From Terriglobia bacterium (GTDB taxonomy: Bacteria; Acidobacteriota; Terriglobia; Acidiferrales; UBA7541), in contig JAIQFB010000015.1 in the NCBI GenBank assembly GCA_020073485.1, forward strand, positions 1-64,000: 64,000 bases of DNA, given 5' to 3'. The notes beneath the pieces were generated by a model. That model made no database searches, was not told where the DNA came from, and worked only from the letters and a program-made list of their open reading frames with translations. Made by a program: the position numbers and the translations under genes. This document shows positions 1 through 8,521 of this stretch, one piece after another. Within the stretch, counting starts at the first letter, position 1. Each line of letters starts with the position of its first letter.

Positions 1-274
1 TGTTCCGCGCGAGAAAACCGCTGAGAATGCTCAGCGTTCCCGGAGGAAGCACGATGCGCAAGCGTTCGATGATGCCCTGCAGGGCCTGCCGGAATGCGGC
101 GGATCCCGCGAAAGCGCCCAGAACGACCAGGATCATGGGCGAAAAGGCGAGAAACATGTTGAAGGCGACGGCCTGCGTTTGCGTCACGCAATCCGGGACA
201 ACGCGGCGCGCGGACCGGTAAAACCGGTGAAGGAAGATCGAAATTTTGGCTGGCTTCAATGTTTTCGTAGTCAA
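1..274 (-). CDS. YihY/BrkB-family inner membrane protein, N-terminal part (cut by window edge)
   Basis: The reverse strand has an open frame that enters from a stop near 290 and runs off the left edge. It reads a basic amphipathic start (KISIFLHRFYRSARR), then TQTQAVAFNMFLAFSPMI and a hydrophobic VVLGAFAGSAAF stretch. This is the usual N-terminal layout of the YihY/BrkB (formerly 'ribonuclease BN') family of polytopic inner membrane proteins, whose biochemical role is not settled. No ATG lies upstream; TTG at 274 or 259 are the plausible starts, so the 5' end is uncertain. Only about 90 residues of roughly 300 are present. Confidence 0.7.
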   Translation of the reverse strand, partial: MTTKTLKPAKISIFLHRFYRSARRVVPDCVTQTQAVAFNMFLAFSPMILVVLGAFAGSAAFRQALQGIIERLRIVLPPGTLSILSGFLARN

Positions 275-500
275 GAACCACGCCAGAATAGCCTAATTTC
301 CGTCCTTTAGGGATATTGTCCGCAAAATTCTGAAGCTGCAGGGCCTCCGCGTGCCGATTGACCTTTTGCGGAGAGATTGACAGTGGGCCACTAAAAGGTG
401 TATCGCATGTGCTGAAAATTCAATTGCAATGAGGGAATTCCGAAGCGGGCACATGCGGACGCCCAGGACCGTTCACGAATCGATCGCCAAGGAGTAGGCA
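275..500. other. Intergenic region between divergent genes
   Basis: This stretch separates the leftward YihY-like gene from the rightward aldolase-like gene and must hold both promoters. An AAGGAG ribosome-binding site lies just before the ATG at 501. I see no convincing promoter pair, operator or RNA. Confidence 0.5.
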
Positions 501-1367
501 ATGGACAAAATAGAATTGGGCAAGATGGGATTCGGCCGCCGAGGCTTTCTGTCCGGGTCCAGTCTATTGCTGACGGGCGCCTTGCTGGGCGCGTCCGAGG
601 AGATGGATGCGCATCCTACGCCCCTTGCCGTCACGCCGCTTGCCGAGCCTCCGCAGGACGCGCCGCAGGACAAGGATACGCTGCTGGCGGACCTGGTGAC
701 GGCAAATCATATTTTGCAGGACCAGGGAGTGGTGGATGGCTATGGCCACATCAGTGTTCGGAATCCAGCCAACCCGAATCACTTTTGGATTTCGCGCTGG
801 CTGGCGCCGGACCTGGTGACGCCCAGCGACATCGTGGAGCTGGACCTGGATTGCGTTCCCGTGAATGGCGACACGCGGAAGCTCTACAGCGAGCGCTGGA
901 TCCATAGCGAAATTTATCGCGTGCGGCCGGACGTCAAATCCATCGTTCACACGCACGCGCCGACCGTGGTGCTGATGGGCGTCATCAACGAGCCGCTCCT
1001 GCCGGTCTACCACATGGGCGGATTTCTCGGCACGGGTCTGCCTACGTTTGATATTCGCAAATCTTTCGGGATGACAAATATGCTGATCAACGACGCGGCG
1101 AAAGGAAAAGCGCTGGCGCAGACGCTAGGAGACAAGCCGGGAGCCTTGATGCGCGGGCACGGCGGGATCACAGTGGGAAACAGCATCATGCATTCAGTGG
1201 GCCGCAGCGTGTATCTGAAGGTCAACGCGGAAATGCATATCATGGCGGGCGGCCGGAAGATCGAGACGCTGGCGCCGGAAGAGGCGCATCAGGCCGAAGT
1301 CGGCAATCAGGAGTTCCCGAAGGATTGGGATTTGTGGAAACGGCAGGTGATGGGCAAGAAGTCTTAA
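501..1367 (+). CDS. Class II aldolase/adducin-family protein with Tat-type signal
   Basis: This 288-residue protein belongs to the class II (zinc) aldolase/adducin fold. The metal-site histidines are visible at H150 and H152 in IVHTHAPTVV and at H220 in RGHGGITVG; the GHISVRNP motif is also typical. The N-terminus carries GRRGFLSGSSLLLTGALLG, a twin-arginine-like signal, so the protein is probably exported folded. Most family members are cytoplasmic, so export is unusual. The start at 501 follows an AAGGAG site. The substrate cannot be predicted; secreted acidobacterial homologues are generally only called 'class II aldolase'. It stands just upstream of the pyrimidine genes without clear functional linkage. 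Confidence 0.8.
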   Translation: MDKIELGKMGFGRRGFLSGSSLLLTGALLGASEEMDAHPTPLAVTPLAEPPQDAPQDKDTLLADLVTANHILQDQGVVDGYGHISVRNPANPNHFWISRWLAPDLVTPSDIVELDLDCVPVNGDTRKLYSERWIHSEIYRVRPDVKSIVHTHAPTVVLMGVINEPLLPVYHMGGFLGTGLPTFDIRKSFGMTNMLINDAAKGKALAQTLGDKPGALMRGHGGITVGNSIMHSVGRSVYLKVNAEMHIMAGGRKIETLAPEEAHQAEVGNQEFPKDWDLWKRQVMGKKS

Positions 1368-1456
1368 GTTAGGGCAGGCTTCAGCTTGTCGGTTTTCGCC
1401 TGTCGGACTGTGGTTGCCGTTCTCCTATAAAAGCGACAGGCTGAAGCCTGTCCTAC
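1368..1456. repeat. Dispersed inverted repeat, family A
   Basis: This is an inverted pair of GGCAGGCTTCAGC-type and GACAGGCTGAAGCCTGTCC-type arms separated by about 50 nt. It starts one base after the TAA of the aldolase gene. The same element recurs at 6504, 16046, 20455, 22843, 26026, 40657, 42005, 46439 and 50250. Confidence 0.85.
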
Positions 1457-1568
1457 CGGTTCCCCATCGCTTTATTGAACACCACCCACGCTTCAAACCA
1501 CGCGCCGAACTTGTCGCCTGACGCCGCTGCAGAGTACACTCGCAGGGCAGTTTCCGCGGAGGTGCGGC

Positions 1569-2471
1569 ATGGCTCGAATGGTTCGGTGTGGCCTCATCCA
1601 GGCGCATTGCGAATGGTCCCCCACAAAATTCTCGCTGGCGCAGATCAAGGAAAAAATGATCGCCAAGCACGAGAAGCTGATCGCGAACGCGGCCAAGCGC
1701 AAAGTGCAGATCCTGGGACTGCAGGAACTTTTCTACGGGCCGTATTTTTGCGCCGAGCAGGAGCAAAAGTGGTACGGCCTCACCGAGCCGGTGCCGGGCG
1801 GCCCGACAACCACGCGCATGCAGAAATTGGCGAAAAAATACGGCATGGTGATGGTCGTGCCGGTGTATGAAGTCGAGATGGCGGGCGTCTATTACAACAC
1901 CGCCGCGGTGTTCGACGCCGACGGAAAATATCTCGGGAAATACCGCAAGCATCACATTCCGCATTGCCATCCCGGATTTTGGGAAAAATTTTATTTCACG
2001 CCGGGAAACGCGGGGTATCCGGTGTTTGAAACGCGTTTCGGGCGCGTGGGCGTGTACATCTGCTACGACCGGCATTTCCCCGAGGGCGCTCGAATCCTGG
2101 GGCTGAACGCCGCCGAGATCGTGTTCAATCCCTCTGCGACGGTCGCGGGACTTTCCGAATATCTCTGGGAACTCGAGCAGCCGGCGCACGCCGCGGCCAA
2201 CGGCTATTTCATGGCCGCGTCCAATCGCGTGGGCATCGAAAAACCCTGGCAGATCGGCGAATTTTACGGGAAGAGCTATTTCTGCAATCCGCGTGGCAAA
2301 ATCATCGCGCAGGCCAGCCGGGATAAGGACGAATTGCTGGTCGCGGACCTGAATCTGGACGAGATCCAGGAGGTGCGCGAAATCTGGCAGTTCTACCGCG
2401 ACCGCCGCCCGGAAACCTACGGCGAGATCACGCGCACGCAGGCCGCCGGGAGCGCGCAGGCCGCGGACTAG
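1569..2471 (+). CDS. Nitrilase-superfamily N-carbamoyl-beta-alanine amidohydrolase (beta-ureidopropionase)
   Basis: The protein (300 aa) hydrolyses N-carbamoyl-beta-alanine (or the beta-aminoisobutyrate analogue) to beta-alanine, CO2 and ammonia, the third step of reductive uracil/thymine breakdown. The carbon-nitrogen hydrolase triad is intact: E53 in LQELFYGP, K127 in YRKHHIPH and C165 in YICYDRHFPE. The length fits the family. A GGAGGT site lies six bases before the ATG at 1569. The assignment is strengthened by dihydropyrimidinase, PreA/PreT and an NCS1 permease within 10 kb. Related amidases (N-carbamoylputrescine amidase) share the fold, so the exact substrate comes partly from context. 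Confidence 0.88.
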   Translation: MARMVRCGLIQAHCEWSPTKFSLAQIKEKMIAKHEKLIANAAKRKVQILGLQELFYGPYFCAEQEQKWYGLTEPVPGGPTTTRMQKLAKKYGMVMVVPVYEVEMAGVYYNTAAVFDADGKYLGKYRKHHIPHCHPGFWEKFYFTPGNAGYPVFETRFGRVGVYICYDRHFPEGARILGLNAAEIVFNPSATVAGLSEYLWELEQPAHAAANGYFMAASNRVGIEKPWQIGEFYGKSYFCNPRGKIIAQASRDKDELLVADLNLDEIQEVREIWQFYRDRRPETYGEITRTQAAGSAQAAD

Positions 2472-2480
2472 GAATTCGGA

Positions 2481-2643
2481 ACCACGGATGAACACGGATA
2501 GAAAGGAAGAAAATGAATCCCTGTCCTGAATTCTCGCAAGGATCTCATTTCTTCTCTGAGTCCTCTGTGTTCTCCGTGGCCTCTGTGTTAAATCCCTTGA
2601 ATTTGGTTTTTATCCGTGTTCATCCGTGTGCATCCGTGGTTAA
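2481..2643. repeat. Composite dispersed repeat, family D
   Basis: An inverted pair frames this intergenic region: ACCACGGATGAACACGGAT at 2481 and ATCCGTGTTCATCCGTG around 2611, followed by CATCCGTGGTTA. Between them lies TCCTCTGTGTTCTCCGTGGC, another widely scattered motif. A second copy of the composite is at 17276-17469. Confidence 0.8.
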
Positions 2644-2655
2644 AAGGATCTTTTC

Positions 2656-3969
2656 ATGACGACGCAGCCCAAGGAAACGACGCGCAGCGAAGAAGTGATA
2701 CGTAAGCATAAGGAATATCTGTGGCCGGCGGTCACCAATTTCTACAAGCAGCCGCTGGTGGCCGACCACGCCTCGATGCAGTACGTCTGGGACGTCGAAG
2801 GCCGTAAGTATCTCGACTTCTTCGGCGGCATCCTAACCATTTCCGTGGGCCACGCGAATCCGAAAATCACGGGCCCGGTAAAAGCGCAGGTGGACCGCCT
2901 GCAGCACCTCTCAACGCTGTATCCCAACGAGCAGATCGTCGCGCTGGCCGAGAAAGTCGCGCAGATCACTCCCGGCGCGCTGCAGTCAAGCTTTTTCACC
3001 AGTTCCGGGACCGAGGCGAACGAAGCCGCGATCATGCTGGCGCGAATGGCCACCGGCTCATACGACATCGTGGCGCTGCGCCACGCCTATTCGGGCGGAT
3101 CGGCGCTGGCCAAGAGCGTGACGGCCCAAGCGCCGTGGCGGAAATCCGCGGTGATCAGCGTGGGCGTCGCACATGCCATCAACCCGTATTGCTACCGCTG
3201 CCCGCTGGGTCTGAAATATCCCGACTGCGAAGTGGCCTGCGCCAAGGACGTCGAAAATCTGATTCAGACGGGCACCAGCGGCCAGATCGCCGCCTTCATT
3301 GCCGAACCCATTCAGGGCGTCGGGGGTTTTATCACACCGCCTCCCGAATATTTCAAGATCGTCTTTAACGCAGTGAAGCGGTACGGCGGCCTGTTCATCT
3401 CCGATGAAGTGCAAACCGGATTCGGGCGCACCGGAAAGAAATGGTTCGGCATCGAACACTGGGAAGTCACGCCGGACATCATGACCTGTGCCAAGGGCAT
3501 GGCCAACGGGGCGCCCATCGGCGCGACCATCACCACCAATGAGCTGGCCGCTTCCTTCCAGGGACTGACGATTTCCACCTTTGGCGGAAATCCGGTGACC
3601 AGCGTCGCGGCCAAGGCGACCATCGAATTCATCGAAGAGGAAAAACTTCTCGAAAATTCACACACCGTGGGCGCCTATTTCCGCGGCAAACTCGAGGAAC
3701 TACAGGAAAAATATCCCATCATCGGCGACGTGCGCGGCAAAGGACTCATGATCGGCTTGGAACTGGTGAAGGACCGCCAGACGAAGGAGCCAGCTCCCGA
3801 GGCTACCAACCAATTGCTGGAACGTACGCGCGATCACGGGCTGCTGATCGGCAAGGGCGGCCTTTATGGTAATGTCATCCGACTCTCGCCGATGCTGAAT
3901 ATCGGCAAGGCGGACGTGGACGAGGCCGTTCGGATCCTCGATCAATCGCTGGGCGAGGTTCGCGTCTAA
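2656..3969 (+). CDS. Class III PLP aminotransferase (AGXT2-like; beta-alanine/pyruvate type)
   Basis: This 437-residue class III (omega) aminotransferase has the family signature FISDEVQTGFGRTG and the PLP lysine K280 in TCAKGMANGAPIG. Such enzymes move the amino group of beta-alanine, beta-aminoisobutyrate or 4-aminobutyrate to pyruvate or 2-oxoglutarate. Placed right after the beta-ureidopropionase gene, it is best read as the step turning beta-alanine into malonate semialdehyde. Overall similarity in pattern is to alanine-glyoxylate aminotransferase 2. The internal Cys-rich stretch YCYRCPLGLKYPDCEVAC is typical of this subgroup. An AAGGATC site precedes the ATG. Substrate identity is inferred. 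Confidence 0.85.
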   Translation: MTTQPKETTRSEEVIRKHKEYLWPAVTNFYKQPLVADHASMQYVWDVEGRKYLDFFGGILTISVGHANPKITGPVKAQVDRLQHLSTLYPNEQIVALAEKVAQITPGALQSSFFTSSGTEANEAAIMLARMATGSYDIVALRHAYSGGSALAKSVTAQAPWRKSAVISVGVAHAINPYCYRCPLGLKYPDCEVACAKDVENLIQTGTSGQIAAFIAEPIQGVGGFITPPPEYFKIVFNAVKRYGGLFISDEVQTGFGRTGKKWFGIEHWEVTPDIMTCAKGMANGAPIGATITTNELAASFQGLTISTFGGNPVTSVAAKATIEFIEEEKLLENSHTVGAYFRGKLEELQEKYPIIGDVRGKGLMIGLELVKDRQTKEPAPEATNQLLERTRDHGLLIGKGGLYGNVIRLSPMLNIGKADVDEAVRILDQSLGEVRV

Positions 3970-4037
3970 CTTGCACGCAATTTTATTGGGCGTCCTTGAC
4001 GAGGCCGCCCGGATACAAAAGCTACATACAAAAATAA

Positions 4038-4589
4038 ATGGCAACCACACCCAGCCTTTTTCCGGACCCTACGAGAGAAATATTTTTCGACATCGAAACG
4101 CTGCGCCTTTCGCACGAAGTGGAGGGCGGGTGGTCGAACATCGCGCGATTTGGCCTGGCCGTCGCGGTCACCTGGGATGCGCAAAGCGGATTCCGGCGCT
4201 GGTTTGAGCCGGACGCGAAGGCGCTGATCACCGAGATGGCGCAGTTTGACCGCATCGTTTCATTTAATGGCGATCGATTCGATTTCGAGGTGCTGCGCGC
4301 CTATCATCCCGTAGACCAGTTGATGAAAAAATCCTTCGATCTGCTGGTGGATCTGCATCGCCGGCTGGGACACCGAATCAAGCTGGACGATCTGGCGCGG
4401 GAGACCCTCGGAAAACAGAAGACCGGCGACGGCCTGGAAATCGTGCAGTGGTGGCGCGCCGGCCGCAAGGAAGATGTGTGCAAGTATTGCGAGAATGACG
4501 TGCAGTTGCTGGTGGATTTGATGGATTTTGCGCGGAAGAAGAAATATGTGGTCGTGAAATCGCGCCAGTTGCCCGTGGATTGGCCGTGA
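4038..4589 (+). CDS. RNase H-like DEDDy 3'-5' exonuclease-fold protein (YprB-like)
   Basis: The 183-residue protein shows the three exonuclease motifs of the DEDD superfamily: D18-x-E20 in FFDIETL, the NGDRFDFEVLRAY block, and YCENDVQLL near the C-terminus, giving the DEDDy arrangement. It is a stand-alone ribonuclease H-like domain as in YprB, without a helicase partner here. It probably trims DNA or RNA 3' ends, but the substrate is unknown. The ribosome-binding site is weak. It sits inside the pyrimidine island without an obvious metabolic link. Confidence 0.75.
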   Translation: MATTPSLFPDPTREIFFDIETLRLSHEVEGGWSNIARFGLAVAVTWDAQSGFRRWFEPDAKALITEMAQFDRIVSFNGDRFDFEVLRAYHPVDQLMKKSFDLLVDLHRRLGHRIKLDDLARETLGKQKTGDGLEIVQWWRAGRKEDVCKYCENDVQLLVDLMDFARKKKYVVVKSRQLPVDWP

Positions 4590-4633
4590 GCGCCGGGCGT
4601 GTTAAGGGTGGATTTCCAGTGCTGAGAGTGGCG

Positions 4634-5062
4634 ATGAAACGCGGAGGATTCGTGGCGGTGCTGCTCCTGGCGCTGTCGGTGCCCGCATTCTCGGCCGATA
4701 AAATCGTCTGGAAGCCGATTCCCGATGCGATCCTGCAGATTGACGAGCGGCCGGTAAAGATCTGGAATCTGTTTCAGGCCGGGAAAAAGATCGACCCTCT
4801 GCTTCTGCAACTGGGCGCTCGCTCGCTGGTGATCTACGTACGCAATCAGCAGGTCTACGAAATCAAGCCCGAGCAACTCGAACACAAAGGGGAAGACCTC
4901 GTGTGGCGTGAGTCGGACAAACCAGCAAAACCGCTAGCGACTTCCGATTGGAGCACGCGCGATATCGGCTCGGCCACGCGCATTCGCGTGAGGCTGACCG
5001 GGGAAGGCCGCTTGATCGAAATTCAAATTCCTCAGCTGCCCGATCTGCGCGGACTCTACTGA
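4634..5062 (+). CDS. Secreted hypothetical protein
   Basis: I place the start at the ATG at 4634, giving 142 residues that begin MKRGGFVAVLLLALSVPAFSA, a clean Sec signal peptide with an AFSA cleavage site. An in-frame TTG at 4580 would overlap the previous gene and push the signal inward, so it is less likely. The mature part is a beta-rich domain with no motif I recognise. The stop lies three bases before the next ATG, so it may be co-transcribed with the permease. Confidence 0.65.
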   Translation: MKRGGFVAVLLLALSVPAFSADKIVWKPIPDAILQIDERPVKIWNLFQAGKKIDPLLLQLGARSLVIYVRNQQVYEIKPEQLEHKGEDLVWRESDKPAKPLATSDWSTRDIGSATRIRVRLTGEGRLIEIQIPQLPDLRGLY

Positions 5063-5065
5063 ACG

Positions 5066-6508
5066 ATGGCCCCGCCCCAACATCCCGACCAAGCCGGAAT
5101 CCATTCCGGCGCGCTCGATTCCGAGACCATTCGCTCGAGTTCGCTCTATAACGAAGACCTCGCTCCGATTCCAGCTTCGCGCCGAAGCTGGAACACGTAC
5201 AACTACGCGGCCCTGTGGATCGCGATGAGCGTCAACATTCCCACGTACATGCTGGCAAGCGGCATGATCGCCGGAGGAATGAGCTGGCGTCAGGCGATTT
5301 TCACCGTGTTTCTCGGCAACGTGCTGGTCCTCGCGCCGATGCTGCTCAACGCGCACGCCGGAGCGAAATACGGAATTCCCTTCCCGGTGTTCGCCCGGGC
5401 CTCGTTCGGCGTGCTGGGCGCGAACGTTCCGGCGGTGTTGCGCGCGCTGGTGGCCTGCGGCTGGTTCGGCATCAATACGTGGATCGGCGGTGGAGCCATC
5501 AACGCCATGCTCGTGGTGCTGTTCCCGGCCTGGCGGAATTATGCGGCCGGGGTTTGGATTTGTTTTGCCGGATTTTGGCTTTTGCACGTCATCGTGATCA
5601 TGCTGGGGATTCGGACCATCCAATTCTTGCAAGGTGTTACCGCGCCGTTTCTTTTGATCATTGGCATGGCCCTGCTTGCCTGGGCGGTGGTTAAGGCCGG
5701 CGGATTCGGGCCCATGCTCTCCACGCCGTCCAAATTCCAGACGTTTGGAGATTTCTTTCATTTTTTTGTGCCGTCGCTGACCGGCGTGGTGGGCTTCTGG
5801 GCCACGGTGGCGCTGAACATTCCCGATTTCACGCGCTACGCCCGCAGCCAGCGCGCGCAAGTGGTGGGCCAGGCCCTCGGCTTGCCCGCTACCATGACTT
5901 TGTATTCGTTCATCGGTGTCGCGGTTACTTCCGCGACCGCGATTATTTTCGGGCAGGCGATCTGGGATCCCGTGCAAGTTCTCGCGCGGCTCGGAAATCC
6001 GTTCGCCGTGGTGATCGCCATGCTGGCCTTGCTGCTGGCTACGCTGAACGTCAACGTCGCGGCCAATCTGGTTTCGCCCTCCAATGATTTTTCCAACCTC
6101 TCGCCGCGCCTGATCAGTTTCCGGACCGGCGGCCTGATTACCTGTGTGGTGGGCGTGGTTGTGTTTCAGCCGTGGAAATTGCTGGCCAATTACAGCAGCT
6201 ATATTTTCGGCTGGCTGGTGGGCTACTCCGGATTTCTCGGGCCGATCGCGGGCGTGATGATTTGCGATTATTTTGTGATCCGCAAGAAAATCCTGCTGGC
6301 CGAGGATTTATACCAGCGGGGCGGATTCTATGAATTTTCGGGCGGAGTCAACTGGCGCGCCATCGCGGCGCTCTCGGCCGGGGCAGGGGTGGCGTTTGTC
6401 GGTTTGATCGTGCCGTCGCTGCGCGGTCTCTACGATTACGCCTGGTTCGTTGGGTTTGCCGCGAGCTTCATCGCGTATTGGGCGCTGATGAAGAGGCCGA
6501 ACCAGTAG
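5066..6508 (+). CDS. NCS1-family nucleobase (cytosine/uracil/allantoin type) permease
   Basis: This 480-residue protein has about twelve hydrophobic segments and the NCS1 hallmarks: RRSWNTYNYAALWIAMSVN at the start of TM1, GIPFPVFARASFGVLGANVP and a PDFTRYAR motif. NCS1 carriers import nucleobases, hydantoins or allantoin with sodium or protons. Beside the uracil/thymine-degrading enzymes it is probably the uptake step. It starts three bases after the preceding stop. Its TAG stop (6506-6508) is supplied by the adjoining family A repeat, reading CAG TAG GAC AGG. Confidence 0.88.
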   Translation: MAPPQHPDQAGIHSGALDSETIRSSSLYNEDLAPIPASRRSWNTYNYAALWIAMSVNIPTYMLASGMIAGGMSWRQAIFTVFLGNVLVLAPMLLNAHAGAKYGIPFPVFARASFGVLGANVPAVLRALVACGWFGINTWIGGGAINAMLVVLFPAWRNYAAGVWICFAGFWLLHVIVIMLGIRTIQFLQGVTAPFLLIIGMALLAWAVVKAGGFGPMLSTPSKFQTFGDFFHFFVPSLTGVVGFWATVALNIPDFTRYARSQRAQVVGQALGLPATMTLYSFIGVAVTSATAIIFGQAIWDPVQVLARLGNPFAVVIAMLALLLATLNVNVAANLVSPSNDFSNLSPRLISFRTGGLITCVVGVVVFQPWKLLANYSSYIFGWLVGYSGFLGPIAGVMICDYFVIRKKILLAEDLYQRGGFYEFSGGVNWRAIAALSAGAGVAFVGLIVPSLRGLYDYAWFVGFAASFIAYWALMKRPNQ

Positions 6509-6603
6509 GACAGGCTTTTACCCTGAACGCGGTGAAGGGCAACCTGTCGGGTTTCCGCGCCTGCAAGAAAAATCAATAGCGAGAGGCTGAAGCCTGTCCT
6601 ACT
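6504..6603. repeat. Family A repeat supplying both stop codons of a convergent gene pair
   Basis: The two inverted arms each begin CAGTAGGACAGGCT on their own strand. The left arm provides the TAG of the NCS1 permease and the right arm, on the reverse strand, provides the TAG of preA. The spacer is about 60 nt. Confidence 0.9.
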
Positions 6604-7870
6604 GTCTTGCCGCGCGCATTTTCCAGCTCTCGAACGGTTTTCCCTCATCGATTTGTTTCATCGAAATGCATTGATCCACCGGGCAAACCAGCGCGCAGAG
6701 ATTGCAACCGACGCATTCGTCCTCGATGATGCGCGGCACGTGCACGCCCATTCCATTCGGATTCTTCTTGCCGTTGCCGGCCACCGTGTAGGGCTCGATG
6801 CACTGGTGCGCGCCGTCTTCGCAGGCCACGTAGCACAACTGGCAGCCGATGCACAGGTCCTGCCGGATATCCGCGACGATTTTGTAATTCAGGTCCAGGT
6901 CGCCCCAATCCTTTATGTTGGGCACGGCGCGTCCTCGGAAATCTTCCGTCGAGCGGAATCCGTGATCGTCCATGTACCCGGAGAGGCCGTCGATCATGTC
7001 TTCCACGATGCGGAATCCATAATGCATCGCCGCCGTGCAGACTTGCACCACCGACGCGCCCAGCGCGATGTGCTCGGCGGCGTCGGTCCAATATCCCACG
7101 CCGCCGATTCCGGCGATCGGAATCTTTACCGCTTTCGCCACGCTCGACACCATGTGCAGCGCGATCGGTTTGATGGCCGGGCCGCAATAGCCGCCGTGCG
7201 CCGACTTCCCTCCCACATTCGGCCGCCCGGAAAAAGTTTCCAGGTCCACGCCCATCAGCGAATTGACGGTATTGATCAGGCTGACGGCGTCCGCGCCTCC
7301 CTTTTCCGCGGCCAGCGCCACGCGCGTGACTTCCGTGACGTTCGGCGTCAGCTTCACGATCACGGGCGTTTTCGCCGCTTCCTTCGCCCACCCCGTGATC
7401 ATCTCCGTGTACTCGGGCACCTGCCCCACCGATGAGCCCATGCCGCGTTCGCTCATGCCGTGCGGGCAGCCGAAATTCAGTTCCAGCGCGTCCGCGCCCG
7501 CATCCTCCGCGCGGCGCACAAATTCGTGCCATGTTTCGCGCTTCGACTCCACCATGAGCGACGCGATCACCAGATTCTCCGGATAGCGCTTTTTTACTTC
7601 CGCGATTTCCCGAAAATTGTCCTCGGGCGGGCGGTCGCTGATCAGCTCGATATTGTTGAAGCCCATAAGCTTTGCGCCGTTGTAGTCGATCCCGCCGTAG
7701 CGCGACGACGTATTCGTGATCCGCTCGCCAATCGTCTTCCACACCGCGCCGCCCCAGCCGGCGTCAAACGCGCGCATCACCTGCCCGGCCGTGTTGGTCG
7801 GCGGCCCAGAGGCCAGCCAGAAGGGATTGGGCGATTCGATGCCGCAGAATTTTACGCGCAGATCAGCCAT
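6599..7870 (-). CDS. preA: NAD-dependent dihydropyrimidine dehydrogenase, catalytic subunit PreA
   Basis: PreA (423 aa) reduces uracil and thymine to the dihydro forms with PreT. The N-terminal three quarters is a dihydroorotate-dehydrogenase-like FMN barrel with ALELNFGCPHG, where C135 is the expected active-site cysteine. The C-terminus holds two 4Fe-4S clusters: CIGCQLCYVACEDGAHQC and CVGCNLCALVCPVDQC. A GGAGG site precedes the ATG at 7870. The gene is on the strand opposite to the permease and downstream of preT, with a small membrane-protein gene between. The stop TAG comes from the family A repeat. Confidence 0.95.
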   Translation of the reverse strand: MADLRVKFCGIESPNPFWLASGPPTNTAGQVMRAFDAGWGGAVWKTIGERITNTSSRYGGIDYNGAKLMGFNNIELISDRPPEDNFREIAEVKKRYPENLVIASLMVESKRETWHEFVRRAEDAGADALELNFGCPHGMSERGMGSSVGQVPEYTEMITGWAKEAAKTPVIVKLTPNVTEVTRVALAAEKGGADAVSLINTVNSLMGVDLETFSGRPNVGGKSAHGGYCGPAIKPIALHMVSSVAKAVKIPIAGIGGVGYWTDAAEHIALGASVVQVCTAAMHYGFRIVEDMIDGLSGYMDDHGFRSTEDFRGRAVPNIKDWGDLDLNYKIVADIRQDLCIGCQLCYVACEDGAHQCIEPYTVAGNGKKNPNGMGVHVPRIIEDECVGCNLCALVCPVDQCISMKQIDEGKPFESWKMRAARQ

Positions 7871-7948
7871 GCTGGGCCTCCGTTTCAGTGACCATTGACT
7901 CGTGACTGGTGATTCGTAATTCGTGTCTTCGAAGAATCAATTTTGACT

Positions 7949-8515
7949 TCATGGTTTCTGCCAGGAGCGCCAAGCAAACCAGGCGACCGTTCCCAACATG
8001 CCCATCCAACCTAGGATGCGGAACGTCGCGCCGATTTGCGTGTCGTGTTCGAGCAATCCCGAATGCGAGAACAGATAAAACCAGTCGTGGATTACGTCGT
8101 CGGAGTCGCCTACCGTCAGCAGCGGCAACTCTTGCGCTCGCGCGTCGGCCATGTAGATGCCGATCGGGATGAACTGCTCGAAGAAAAAGAAGGCGCAGAA
8201 GGCTGTGCCGGGAGTTTGCCGCTGGAAGGCAAACCAAGCCGCCAGAGCGAACGGAACGAATAGCTGAAGGAACGTTCCTCCCGCGACGGAGATCCATTCG
8301 CCGAAGATCCGGAACAGCAGATGCCCGCCTTCGTGAATGGGAATAAAGACCAGATCGAACAACTGCAGCAAATGGCCGCCCATGGCTGCATTTCCAATCA
8401 GCAGGACGTAGAATGCGAGCCATCCCCAGAACGCGGGTCGCGAAACCGGCAGCCAGCTTTCCTCGAGCGCGTCGAGAAACGGAAACCGTTCGCTGAGCGA
8501 TTCGGGGATGTCCAT
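7949..8515 (-). CDS. Small polytopic membrane protein with HEGGH motif
   Basis: This 188-residue protein has about five hydrophobic segments and the sequence FIPIHEGGHLLFRIFGEW. HEGGH resembles the HExxH zinc motif of intramembrane M50-type proteases, followed by charged EW residues that might complete a metal site. No PDZ or LDG motif is evident, so it may be a degenerate or distinct family. It lies between preT and preA on the same strand, starting 7 nt after the preT stop, so it is probably co-transcribed with them. A link to pyrimidine breakdown is not evident from the sequence. Confidence 0.7.
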   Translation of the reverse strand: MDIPESLSERFPFLDALEESWLPVSRPAFWGWLAFYVLLIGNAAMGGHLLQLFDLVFIPIHEGGHLLFRIFGEWISVAGGTFLQLFVPFALAAWFAFQRQTPGTAFCAFFFFEQFIPIGIYMADARAQELPLLTVGDSDDVIHDWFYLFSHSGLLEHDTQIGATFRILGWMGMLGTVAWFAWRSWQKP

Positions 8516-8521
8516 GGGAGG

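Noticed and set aside
4580-4633. Upstream TTG start for the secreted hypothetical protein
   Set aside because: It overlaps the previous gene and would bury the signal peptide; ATG 4634 gives a clean signal sequence.
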